This document shows, piece after piece, positions 47,625 through 58,100 of a stretch of 64,000 nucleotides of DNA. This DNA is from Ignavibacteriaceae bacterium (GTDB taxonomy: Bacteria > Bacteroidota > Ignavibacteria > Ignavibacteriales > Ignavibacteriaceae). The stretch's first letter is position 1. Each line of letters begins with the position of its first letter. The stretch lies in the NCBI GenBank assembly GCA_013388545.1, contig JACAFB010000010.1, positions 1 to 64,000 of the forward strand, given 5' to 3'. Made by a program: the position numbers and the translations under genes. The notes under the pieces are model-generated. The model saw only the letters and a program-made list of their open reading frames with translations. It searched no databases and was not told where the DNA came from.

Positions 47625-50600
47625 TTACCTTCTGTAAGCTTTATCAAAATTTAAGACATCAAATCCAAAAAGAATTCCTCCATAAAATCTCCATTCTTTT
47701 CCGTAGGTAACAGTTTCATTTCTTACATTTCTGCTGAATTGATCAAAACCATACGCAGCATTAAAAAATATATTCGTCGGGAAAAGGTAATAAGAATTTA
47801 ACTGGATTCTGATCTCAGCACCGGCTCCTTTTTTAAATTTATTCAAAGATGGTACTTTACCTGTCCATGCATTTCCAAAATCACCGAAAACCGAAAAGAA
47901 TATTTTATCCAGGTAAAGATGTCCGAACTTGTAATCAATATTCCTGAACAATGGGAAACGATAAGTCAGGTTTATCCATCCAACCTCATTCCCGCTGATT
48001 GAATAAAACGGATATGCTTTAATTCCGATTAATCCTCCAAGATAGAAATCAAAGAAGTCAGGAATTGCAGGTCCTAAAATTGAGCCGCCCCGAAATTGAG
48101 CAGTAAGAGTGTGATTATTCCAGAGTTCAAGGGCTATTCTACTATTCAATTCAAGTTTGTGAAAATTAAAATTATTGTATTTCGGTTTCAATATTCCATC
48201 TTCAACTGTGTATTCACCTTCGTCATTGAATTTATTAAACTCATAGCTGTAAAGTAAATCAATATCCATTCCGATTGGATTTATCTCATCATCTTTTGTT
48301 GGCAGGATTGATTCATACGAATATTTTACCTGAACATTACGCCCGATTAAATATGTATCATCGGTTGTTGGATAAAGAATGTCACCGTCTTCACCAGGAA
48401 TAATAAAACTTTCTAATGAAGCAAGATAACGGCTGAAAACAAATCTGAATTCCAGATTCTGATCTCGTGAAAAGATTCTATGACGCGCAACGAAATCAGC
48501 TTCAAATAAATCATAATTTACATCTGTTGGAATTGAAAGATCATAATTTACAGTTCCGCCGGAAGAATCTGCACCAAATAAAATATCCACATTTGCTTTT
48601 CTGCTGATGCTGTAAAGTTCTAAAGAAATTTCAGGACGAAGCCCAAGCGAAGTTAAAAGCGGAAGCTTGTTTTTATAATCAAAAATCAGAAACAAATCCC
48701 TCTCAAGCCTTGAGTTAATCGAACCACCGGCAAAGATAGCATACCTGTTCAGCATATCACTTGAACTTAAATATACTCCGGGTTTTAATTTTTCAAGAAA
48801 TTTATTTGTTGTGTTATAATTGTCGTATCTGAGGAAAGGGAAAAAAGAAATTTTTGTGAATGCTCCGCTGTATTTATCGGATTGTTTTTGCGTTACATTC
48901 TTATCCTGAAAATCCCTTAGGGAGTTAATATTGAAATTTGAGATATCACCATTAGGAGTACTTTTATCAAGTGGAGGATTTTTCAACCAAACATATTTTT
49001 TCTCGGGATCAACGTTTTTTTGATCGGCCGAATCAATAAAAAATATTTTATATCCTGTGCTGGTATAACCGGCATAAACAAGATTTTCGCTTCCGTCTAC
49101 TGACGGCATAAAAGCTCCGCCAACAACATTTGTAAGCTGAGTGATAATTCCGGTTTTAAAATCAAGTTTGTAAATATTATAGATTCCTGTTTTATCAGAT
49201 GAGAAAATAAGATTCCCTTCTCTGTCAAAAGCCGGGTTCCGTTCGTCTTTCTCTGTTGAGATTACAAATTCGGGGGAACCTGAAACAACTTTAACTCTGG
49301 CTATATCGCGGGTGTGATGATAAGAATAATCAAAATAAATGTATGAATCATCATTTGAGAAAACCGGATTATAAACCTGTTCCCCATTTGTATAAAAAGT
49401 TAGTTGCCTGAAATTCTTACCATCAATATCAACGATTCCCAAATTCGTTGTACCATCTTTCTGAAATAAAAACACGATTTGTCTGCCATCATTTGAAACC
49501 CTTGGCTGATTGGCCCTGAGATTTTTTGTGAGTCTGAATTCTTCATCCTCTTTAACATCGTAAACATACAAATCGTGAACATTATACCAGTTCGGGTTAT
49601 CATCAGTAATTTTTGAATAAATAATTTTATCCGTTCCGGGAATAAATGAAAAGGTGGAACGCACACCGGGAACAATAAGTTTTTCTTCTTTAGTGTTGAT
49701 ATCTAATTCATAAATACCCGAAGGAGAAAAATAATCTGATGACTTATTTGAGATGTAATAAACTTTATTGCCACCTTTACTGAATGATGGATAGAAATTT
49801 CCAAATCCTTTTTCAGCAATTAATTTGCCTTCTACTTTATTATTTAATACATGCTGTGTTCTTTTTTTATAATCATCAGTGATGAAATTTTTCCATTCTT
49901 CATATATTTCAATACCGCTTTTCCCGAGTACATTATTAAATGCAGCATCAATAGTAAAATTAAAAAAGCTTCCCAGCGAAGTTGTCACTTCTCTTATTTT
50001 ATCTTCACCATACTTTTGCGATATGAAACGGGTAAGAGCAAAACCAGAATTATAAACCGATTCATTGCCAAGACTTGTTTTCCCAAATACTCCCATTTCA
50101 TTCCAGGTGAGCATTTTTCCATCAAGAGCATAAGACCTCAGGATCATATCCCTGTGTGAATCCCAGTTATCATAATCGAATTCACTTCGCATATATTGAG
50201 CGGTACCTTCGGCAAACCAGGCCGGAACATTAACAGTAGCAAGAGGATATGAAGCAATAAAATTCGGGAAACCGTAGAGGATATCAGGTCGTCGTTCATC
50301 TTCATAATTCAGTACCTGAAGAAAAGCTGCTGGTAAGCTTCGCGAAGATTTCATTGCTGTCTGAATCTGAACCATATGTGTAAATTCATGTGAAATTACA
50401 TTTCGCAGCCAGTTATGTGTGCCGCGTAAATCAAAATCAAGTGCACTGGTCCAGATTTCAATTTTATTATCGAAAAAGTAAGTAGCACCATTAGAATAGT
50501 CATCGATATCTTTTATTATATAATGCACAGTCTCCGGTTCATAGCCGTAGAGCGAACAAATTGGTTCCCAGATCTCGTCGGCTATCTTTGCAACGACCTG

Positions 50601-50753
50601 CGCTGTTCTTTCAGCGCCGTTATGATAATGAACCTGAATGTTCTCTCCCTTAATTGTAAACCAGTCAAGTTCAGGATGAAACTCGGTAAACTGAGAATAA
50701 GCACTGGAAAGAAAAATGAAACTAAAAAAAATATGATAAAAGAGTGATTTCAT
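47625..50753 (-). CDS. Gluzincin protease domain fused to beta-propeller and outer-membrane beta-barrel
   Basis: A 1042-aa protein with signal peptide (1-20). The first ~290 residues form a zinc protease domain with H122-E-F-T-H126 and the third ligand E182 in WFAEGTAQY, so the catalytic site is intact. A TolB/WD40-like propeller covers ~310-580 (for example ISNKSSDYFSPSGIYELD). The last ~400 residues are rich in aromatic beta strands and look like a BamA/surface-antigen barrel, ending in a typical strand (RFYGGILFGFDVL). It probably acts at the cell surface or outer membrane; the substrate is unknown. Confidence 0.75.
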   Translation of the reverse strand: MKSLFYHIFFSFIFLSSAYSQFTEFHPELDWFTIKGENIQVHYHNGAERTAQVVAKIADEIWEPICSLYGYEPETVHYIIKDIDDYSNGATYFFDNKIEIWTSALDFDLRGTHNWLRNVISHEFTHMVQIQTAMKSSRSLPAAFLQVLNYEDERRPDILYGFPNFIASYPLATVNVPAWFAEGTAQYMRSEFDYDNWDSHRDMILRSYALDGKMLTWNEMGVFGKTSLGNESVYNSGFALTRFISQKYGEDKIREVTTSLGSFFNFTIDAAFNNVLGKSGIEIYEEWKNFITDDYKKRTQHVLNNKVEGKLIAEKGFGNFYPSFSKGGNKVYYISNKSSDYFSPSGIYELDINTKEEKLIVPGVRSTFSFIPGTDKIIYSKITDDNPNWYNVHDLYVYDVKEDEEFRLTKNLRANQPRVSNDGRQIVFLFQKDGTTNLGIVDIDGKNFRQLTFYTNGEQVYNPVFSNDDSYIYFDYSYHHTRDIARVKVVSGSPEFVISTEKDERNPAFDREGNLIFSSDKTGIYNIYKLDFKTGIITQLTNVVGGAFMPSVDGSENLVYAGYTSTGYKIFFIDSADQKNVDPEKKYVWLKNPPLDKSTPNGDISNFNINSLRDFQDKNVTQKQSDKYSGAFTKISFFPFLRYDNYNTTNKFLEKLKPGVYLSSSDMLNRYAIFAGGSINSRLERDLFLIFDYKNKLPLLTSLGLRPEISLELYSISRKANVDILFGADSSGGTVNYDLSIPTDVNYDLFEADFVARHRIFSRDQNLEFRFVFSRYLASLESFIIPGEDGDILYPTTDDTYLIGRNVQVKYSYESILPTKDDEINPIGMDIDLLYSYEFNKFNDEGEYTVEDGILKPKYNNFNFHKLELNSRIALELWNNHTLTAQFRGGSILGPAIPDFFDFYLGGLIGIKAYPFYSISGNEVGWINLTYRFPLFRNIDYKFGHLYLDKIFFSVFGDFGNAWTGKVPSLNKFKKGAGAEIRIQLNSYYLFPTNIFFNAAYGFDQFSRNVRNETVTYGKEWRFYGGILFGFDVLNFDKAYRR

Positions 50754-50823
50754 TTGATTGATAGTTTTATTTTACGAACACTGACCGGTTTAAAGAATAA
50801 AAAGATTTGCTTGATCAATTGCT

Positions 50824-53800
50824 TTACTTCACAACAGCTATTTTGATAACTGCAAACTCTGACTTTCCACTGCTGCTTTTTGCTTCAATTCTTGCCAGAT
50901 AAATTCCACTTTGGATGTTATCAACATTCCATTCTGTTTCATTATCCATTCCGCCAATAGCATAGTCGTTTAATTCAGCCACATAATCTCCTGCTAAATC
51001 AAAGATTTGAATTTTAATTTCCGCATTTTCAGAAACATAGTATCTTAAAAACGTAATACCATTGTATACCGGGTTTGGGTAGTTATATACTCTGTCAGCC
51101 GGGAAATATTGATTTATAAAATTAGTGGTCTCTGCACCCGGTATGAATGAAGAATTAAAATTATCTGCATTAGCTTCGCTCCAAAATCTTTTTCCCGAAG
51201 AGGAGCCAATAAACCAGGATCTGAATGAACCTCTGTTATCAATTACAGCAAGAGCTAATTTACCATCTCGCTCATAAACTAAAGGTGAGCAGGTTATTTC
51301 AGAACCTGAAGAAATCGGGAATGATCTGATTACTTCACCATTTGCACCATTGAATGAAAATATTCGGCCGTCAGAAGTGAAAGATAAGATTTCAGAATCA
51401 TCTGTACCTTCAAAATCAGCAGAAAGAGTTAATCCTGAGAATCCTTTTTTTATAGGATCAACAAGCGGGAAATAATCTGAAATTGATCCGCTTAAATTAA
51501 CTGCGTATGAACTGATTCCATCATTATACAAAATATAATTCGCTCCATCCTGTTTTAAGTCGCTTAAAGAGATTGACTTAATATCTCCGTTAGCTTTTAA
51601 CTGAAACTTGTTTACCAGCTTTCCCTCTGAAATCAGTAATACATTTTTAAGTGAGGTTAGCACAACAGAAAGATACTTGCCATTAGAGTCTTTAGTTAAA
51701 GCCAGATCAACGGGAATTTCATTTTCGAACTCAAAACTTTTTCCTTCGCTATCAAAGAATAGCGGAGTTAATATTGAAGGGATTGAATTGTTTTTTGGTT
51801 TTGTAATTAAACAATAATAAAGTTCATTTGCAGCAATTTTATTAACAGTTAACAAAGTATCCTGCAAATCAACAACTTGTTTAACAGATGGTAACTCAGA
51901 ATTCAGAATTCCGCTGTTGAATAAAATTACTTTCCCGTTGTTTGTGCCTGCCAGAATTTCAAAAACCTCGGAAGGAGTTTTTCTTATTACAGGAACTGTT
52001 GTGAGAACATTCTCATTATTTACCGCACCACTAACCGAAGAAATACCATCTGTAATGTAATAAGCAAGCTTCCCATTTGAGTTTAAGCCAAAAACATAAT
52101 CTGAATTATTCCAGAAATTAGTTGCAGGTTTATAATCACTGAAATCATTAATTGTAAACTTAAAGGATCCGTTATCGTCGGTCAGTAAAATTTCATTTCC
52201 AGATTGGAGTATGAATCCGTTACCGCTTGCTAATCTTGCTAAATGATTTACTGATAAAGGCCAATTCATCGAATTGAAAACCGGCTTGACTATTGAATCA
52301 CCGAAAACAAGCTTAAAACTCATTAGTTTACCGCTTTGAGAAAAATCCAAGAATTTAATCAGGCTGTTTGAACCGCTGTTTGTTAATGTGCTAGGCCTGG
52401 TTTCAGATGAAAATTCATTAGTATAAAGTTCGGATTTGTTATCTCTGAACCAAAAGTCCTGCGGTTCACCTTCACCAATAACTTCATCGCCAAAAATTGT
52501 GAAAAACCTCTCGCCAATATCCTGGATGCCGTCTGCCTCTTCAACATCAACACCGCGTAAATTTTTATCGGTATTAATTTTATTTTCAATTATTTTTTGA
52601 TCGATAACATTTTGATCTATATGCCAGATCACAATCCCATTCCCCGGAACTGCCCAATCAAATTCATCAACATCAATTACAACCCCATCAACTGAATCAA
52701 GATCAAAACTGTAAAAACCGGTTGTATCTTTCAAAAAAGTTTTTGTAAAAGTCTGATTTCCTATACGATAGGTTACTTTGGCTCCATCTTCAAAAACATC
52801 ACGATTTCTATTCTCAACCAGGTAATATTCGCTGGAGTTCAGAGGGATCTTCAGAATCGTATTCCCGCCGGCAGGAGCTGCAAGCTTTGAATAAAGATTA
52901 ATGTCATATTCTCCGGATTGAATTAATTCAGAGGAATTAGTCCATCCAAGGTAAATTTTTTCCCAGGGCGAAGGTTCAGGAGGGAAGGCACCATTATATG
53001 CAAAAATTGATTGACCATCCATCAAACCAAATCTTCCGATTGCACTGAGACCTGTTTCAGTATCAAATAAATCCGGCAGACCAAGATGACTGGCAACACT
53101 TGCAACAAGTAATCCATTGATTGTAAGATTGAATAAAACTGTGCCGCCGAAAGAACTTAGTTCCCGGCTTTCAGTCTCAGGGATTATCATGCTGTTCGTA
53201 ATTCTGAAGTTTCCACCTGAGACAGGGAAACCATTGAAAGATTGACCGAATATATTCTTTAATGCATTTAAGCTAAGATAAACTGAAGGTAAATCTCTTT
53301 CGCCGCCAATGCTGCCGGGCAAGGTAACATCTCTTCCGACGCCGGCATGGAAAATTAAAAATACATCATAATCGCTGAAGTTGAATCCGGGATTTAACTG
53401 ATCAGCAATTGTCCATGCTTCTTGAGAAAAGTTTGCAAGTGGAGTAAAATCACTTGATTTACCGGGTGGAGAATAATTTCGCATGGTTTGAGAAACTGAG
53501 AAAGTGTCTTCCAAAACTTTATATGAAATATTCAGATTTCCATTTGATACTTTAAAGAAATAGTTTTTAACAAATTCCAGGTGTGATTCAAAGTACTGTC
53601 TATCGTGCGGTAACGGATCTAAGATCGTATTACCATAATTTTGCGAATAAATTGTTCCAAACTTTCCATTTCCAAAAGTTGCCGCATCCTTGTCTTCTTT
53701 GAAGTTTACCATTACAGCCAGAATTTTAAGAGTATCTGCTGATTTAAGAATTAAAGGAAAAGAAACAGGATAAGGATTTATCTGTCCGGAAAATGATTGG

Positions 53801-53865
53801 GCAGCAGAGAAACTGCCCACTCCATTTAGAAAAATGAAAAATGCTAAGAATAATTTATTCAGCAC
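50824..53865 (-). CDS. M6-like pseudoprotease with propeller-like region and T9SS sorting domain
   Basis: A 1013-aa exported protein. After a signal peptide (~1-22) comes an M6/immune-inhibitor-A-like domain (~45-310; YFESHLEFVKNYFFKVSNGN and FGLMDGQSIFAYN). The family metal motif HExxHxxGLPD is replaced: A255, S256 and S259 stand where the two zinc His and the catalytic Glu belong, although GLPD (262-265) is kept. A beta-rich, propeller-like region (~530-900) precedes a T9SS C-terminal domain (YNYPNPV; SGIYLARIEA). The start is GTG at 53865, 3 bases after porV, so the two genes are coupled. It may be a structural partner of the T9SS attachment complex; this is inference. Confidence 0.75.
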   Translation of the reverse strand: MLNKLFLAFFIFLNGVGSFSAAQSFSGQINPYPVSFPLILKSADTLKILAVMVNFKEDKDAATFGNGKFGTIYSQNYGNTILDPLPHDRQYFESHLEFVKNYFFKVSNGNLNISYKVLEDTFSVSQTMRNYSPPGKSSDFTPLANFSQEAWTIADQLNPGFNFSDYDVFLIFHAGVGRDVTLPGSIGGERDLPSVYLSLNALKNIFGQSFNGFPVSGGNFRITNSMIIPETESRELSSFGGTVLFNLTINGLLVASVASHLGLPDLFDTETGLSAIGRFGLMDGQSIFAYNGAFPPEPSPWEKIYLGWTNSSELIQSGEYDINLYSKLAAPAGGNTILKIPLNSSEYYLVENRNRDVFEDGAKVTYRIGNQTFTKTFLKDTTGFYSFDLDSVDGVVIDVDEFDWAVPGNGIVIWHIDQNVIDQKIIENKINTDKNLRGVDVEEADGIQDIGERFFTIFGDEVIGEGEPQDFWFRDNKSELYTNEFSSETRPSTLTNSGSNSLIKFLDFSQSGKLMSFKLVFGDSIVKPVFNSMNWPLSVNHLARLASGNGFILQSGNEILLTDDNGSFKFTINDFSDYKPATNFWNNSDYVFGLNSNGKLAYYITDGISSVSGAVNNENVLTTVPVIRKTPSEVFEILAGTNNGKVILFNSGILNSELPSVKQVVDLQDTLLTVNKIAANELYYCLITKPKNNSIPSILTPLFFDSEGKSFEFENEIPVDLALTKDSNGKYLSVVLTSLKNVLLISEGKLVNKFQLKANGDIKSISLSDLKQDGANYILYNDGISSYAVNLSGSISDYFPLVDPIKKGFSGLTLSADFEGTDDSEILSFTSDGRIFSFNGANGEVIRSFPISSGSEITCSPLVYERDGKLALAVIDNRGSFRSWFIGSSSGKRFWSEANADNFNSSFIPGAETTNFINQYFPADRVYNYPNPVYNGITFLRYYVSENAEIKIQIFDLAGDYVAELNDYAIGGMDNETEWNVDNIQSGIYLARIEAKSSSGKSEFAVIKIAVVK

Positions 53866-53868
53866 TAC

Positions 53869-55050
53869 TTATACACCCCGGGGAAGTCCACGCAATTTAT
53901 CAGGTACTCCGCCCCAACCAATCAGCACACTAAATCTCAGGGTATCTGATAATGGATGATTTTCTCCACCCTTGAACACTGAAGTAGTTATATAGCTGAA
54001 ATCAAAACCATAAATGTCATACCTTATTCCTGCACCAAAAGTGAGAAACTTTCTATTGCCGTATGAAGGATCTTCATAAAAATATCCGGCTCTTAAAGCA
54101 AATAGAAAGTCTCCGGGTTGACCATACCAATATTCAAACCCCATAGAAGTAACGATGTCCCTTAATTCTTCACTTAATGGTTTATCTCCCCAGGCAGTGA
54201 ATATAGCCTGATACCATTCATCCGAAATCGATGTAGTATCACCATCTTTGATCTGGAGTGACTTGCTAACGAGCAGCTTGCTGAAATCAAGAGTATAAAT
54301 TAGTGAGTTATATTCATCATCAAGAATTTTATAAGCGAATCCTAATCTGAAGTTGGTAGGAATCGGGTCAGCCTGTGCACGATCAATGTAGTAAATCTTA
54401 GGACCAAGATTGCTAAGGTTTACGCCAATGCTGAACTTGTTTCCAATATTTTCATCAATTAAAGGAAGAACAAGTTCCGAAGGTCGCCACATTGCACCAA
54501 CGTCAAAGCTTACAGAGGTCGCAACGCCTTTTCCCTGTTCATTGGCAGTAGGTTGATCTGAAAGCCGGCTATGAATTAATCTGAAATTAAAACCAAGTCC
54601 CCAGTCCTGTGATAATTTTGTTGCATAGCCTAAAGTGAGTGCTGCGTCAAAAGATCGGAAAGTACCGATGATTTCAGGTGAATCAGGCCCTGTTCGGGCA
54701 AACTCGCCGAAGTTCATATAAGTGATACTGGCAGTAACGCTGCCATTCAAATCTTCCATATAATGCCTGAAAGTCAGGTAATCATAAAAAAGATCAAGAT
54801 TAAATTGCGGAAGCCAGTTACTATGAGTGATACTGATTTCTGTACCGGTTAAGAATGCAATACCGGCTGGATTCCAGAATATAGCTGCACCATTATCTGC
54901 AAGTCCGGTTCCAGATTCACCCACACCACCAGCCCTTGAGTCGGGAGCCAGTAAAAGAAAAGGTACCGCAGCTTCACCTTGTCCATAGGTGGCAATGTTG
55001 CTTCCAACCAATACTAAACTTACTAACATGAGTCTAAAAAAGATTTTCAT
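53869..55050 (-). CDS. porV: T9SS outer-membrane protein PorV
   Basis: An outer-membrane barrel of the PorV/PorQ (UPF0164) family which binds T9SS cargo and hands it to PorU. Signal peptide ~1-23. The conserved N-terminal block is AVPFLLLAPDSRAGGVGESG, close to known PorV proteins, followed by AAIFWNPAGIAFL. The barrel ends with TLRFSVLIGW. The gene has a strong GGAGG site and lies behind porU, the usual order. 393 aa. PorQ is an alternative family assignment, but the AVPFL-APDSRAG motif favours PorV. Confidence 0.82.
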   Translation of the reverse strand: MKIFFRLMLVSLVLVGSNIATYGQGEAAVPFLLLAPDSRAGGVGESGTGLADNGAAIFWNPAGIAFLTGTEISITHSNWLPQFNLDLFYDYLTFRHYMEDLNGSVTASITYMNFGEFARTGPDSPEIIGTFRSFDAALTLGYATKLSQDWGLGFNFRLIHSRLSDQPTANEQGKGVATSVSFDVGAMWRPSELVLPLIDENIGNKFSIGVNLSNLGPKIYYIDRAQADPIPTNFRLGFAYKILDDEYNSLIYTLDFSKLLVSKSLQIKDGDTTSISDEWYQAIFTAWGDKPLSEELRDIVTSMGFEYWYGQPGDFLFALRAGYFYEDPSYGNRKFLTFGAGIRYDIYGFDFSYITTSVFKGGENHPLSDTLRFSVLIGWGGVPDKLRGLPRGV

Positions 55051-55171
55051 TTTTATTTAACCTCCAGTGAATGTTTAATCTATTAATAAAGCTTTTTTCA
55101 AATTCAAAGAATGTTTTTAAAGATAATAAATATATTTAGAATTATAGAAAATTGAACAGGGAATATAAACA

Positions 55172-58100
55172 CTATCTTATTACCGCAAGCTTACCAATTA
55201 CGCTTTCGCTTGTATTTCCGCTGCCCGATTTAAGAATTACTTTGTAAAGATACACTCCGTTGCCTATAATATTTCCGTCCGCATCTCTGCCATCCCAGTC
55301 AATTTTCACGAATCTGTCATTGATTCCGTATGCATCAATTTCTTTAATCAACCGACCGGCAATTGTATAAATTTTAATTTTAATTTCTGCCGGTTCATTC
55401 AAATTGTGCTGTAACGTAAATGTTGTGCCTGATGAAAAAGGATTCGGATAATTATATACATCACGAAGTGTAAGCTTATTCCCATCCACAACCGTGAAGA
55501 ATGTTTCTTCGTCTGAAAAATTATTGAATACATCCCAGGCTTTTACTTTTATTTTGTAATCACCAATATCAAGATTGCTGAACCTGTAATTGATTTCACC
55601 CGATTTACCACCCGCATCAAGATCACCTGTGAAATAGTCTGTAAAATCTATAGGATTATTTTCTTCATCATTAAGTATGCCTTCAAGTTTATGCCCGACT
55701 CCTGTTCCGGTTGTGTTCAATCCAGTTTCATCGGAAAGTTCTACAATTAAAGATGAGTTAGGATTTACTAAATAACCGCCGACGTTGTCAGATTTATCAA
55801 AATAAATTTCGATCTCAGGTCCTTTACCATCGTTCTGAGTTAAAGTGTCAGTTCCTCCAACAATAATTTTTGAGGTGTAACCAACACCATCAGTGGATGG
55901 ATTAAAGAAATAAAGCAGAATTTTTCCATTTTTGTTTTCATACGAAATATCCTTCGGAACAACAAATGATGTAGAAAACCTGCCGTTAATAATTGAAACT
56001 CTTCCGTTAAATATTGTACCGCCTTGCAGGTTAATGTAATACGGATTATTTGGCCTGCTGAATTGTTCGATCAATAATTTTCGCTGTGAATCATAAACTG
56101 TTAAGACACCTTCGCCATTGTAACTTTCCCACGTATTGCCATTTTCATCAAGTATTCTACCTTTAACTGAAGCAGTGCTAAGCGCTTTTATCTGTATTGC
56201 AACATCAAGAGATTGATTATTAACCGAATCTATTGAAGAATTGTATTGCGGAATATTCAGCCTTAAAGTCGGGTCTCCGAACAAATGATACTTTTGATCA
56301 TTTACATCAGGCTGCTGAAGCTTGGTGAAATAGGTGATTTTTCCAATTGGAAGACTGAGATTCAACGTGTCGCGCGGATGGCTGAGTAAAAATTGGAAAT
56401 AACTTTCCATCAACTGAGTGTTTTCAAATGCGTAGACGAGCCTTGCAGAGGTAAATGCGCCGATAAGACCGCCGTCTTTTAGAGCAAGCATTTCCTGTGT
56501 TGCACTATTAAAATTTGGAATATCATAATAACCAAAATCACAAGTTGCTGCAGTCAGGAAAAAATACCTGTCATTTTTCATTCTCGGAACCATTGATCCT
56601 TTGTCAAAAACAACTTCGTGTGCCCATACATCAGGACTTCCATGCCCGATATAATTAAGTATAATAGTACCATCTTCAATTGCATTAAGAATTGCTTCAT
56701 TGACTGAAGGTTTTCTTCTTCCGGAACTGGTAATTACATCAGGATAAACTGCGAGATAAATTTTCTTAAGATTATACGATTCAGGAATAACCTGGTTTGC
56801 AAGTTTTTCTGAAGGTGCTGTATGTAAATTTCCTTCAAAGCCGCTTGTTCTATATCCGTCATCTGCAATAAGTGTAATTAAATTACGCCAGGCCTTTTTA
56901 TCGCTGTTCTGTTCATATTCGATGATTTTATTTATAACATTATCTGCTTCTGATAAGGAGTTACAAGTAATTCTTCCTGCAGCAAGATCAATAAACTTAT
57001 CAGGGCCGTCAACCCTGACAAAATAATCATCAGTAGTGTAAGATGTAATTAAATCGAGAGACTGATCAGTTTGAAAAGTAGGAATAAAATTCTTATCAAA
57101 ACCTTCAACATTTTTATAGTCGTAATTGCCTCCACCAAGCAACAGAACATATTCAGGCTTAATTTGCCAGTTGAAATATGCATGTCGAATGAAATCTCTG
57201 ATTGCGGAAAAATCCGGAATTCCTCCGCCGAATTCATTAAAGATTTGTTCAACATCAACAACAGTGGTAGAGATTTTTACAATTGACTGATTTTCCCTGA
57301 GGTTTTTTAATTTCTGAGCAGCATCAATAAAACTTTTATGAGTAATAATAATAAACTTTGAACCGAGCTCTATGCCGCGCAAATTAGAGTTTCCGACTTC
57401 AACCGGGTTTATCGGAGTCTTAAACTGGTCGCTTCCAACTGCATAATATTTCTTTACTTTTCCAATTTGCGAATTCAACCTGAACTTGCATTCTCCCCCG
57501 CTCAACATTGAAAAATTATTAATTGATTTAACATTTGAATAATCAGTAACATCAAAAACCCTGATATTTGTCGAACTGAATGAACGTAGATAATATTCAA
57601 CTACTCCGGAGGTGTCTTCGGAGAAGAAGCAAAGGTTATCATTAACCGCGTCGAGCGATTTTTTATAAAACATTTCGATATAGTCAATGTAACCGGTTGA
57701 AGTTACTGCAGTTGGTGTAATTGATATTTTAAGTACACTCCGGTTATCAACAAGCTGGCCATCGTATTTAAAGTTGAAAACAGTGTTTTTGCCTGCACTG
57801 TAAAGTTCAGTTCTGTAGCCTACGGCTGTCTGAGAATGTACCGGCAAATTACTTTCGGTAAACTGAACATTATAATCAGCTGAAGAAGCATTAACAAAAC
57901 TTACAGAATAGTTAACAGGAAATTGATTCAATCTTGAATCAAGCTTGGTTGAGTAAGTTCTTGAAACAACTGATTGCGAAAAGTCATCTCCTAAAAACAA
58001 CTTTCCGGATTTACCAATATTAATCTTATCCTCCTCCCAATAAGCATAACCATCGCTGATCTGCTGAATAAAGTCAGGATTTTGAGATAAACCTGATAAT

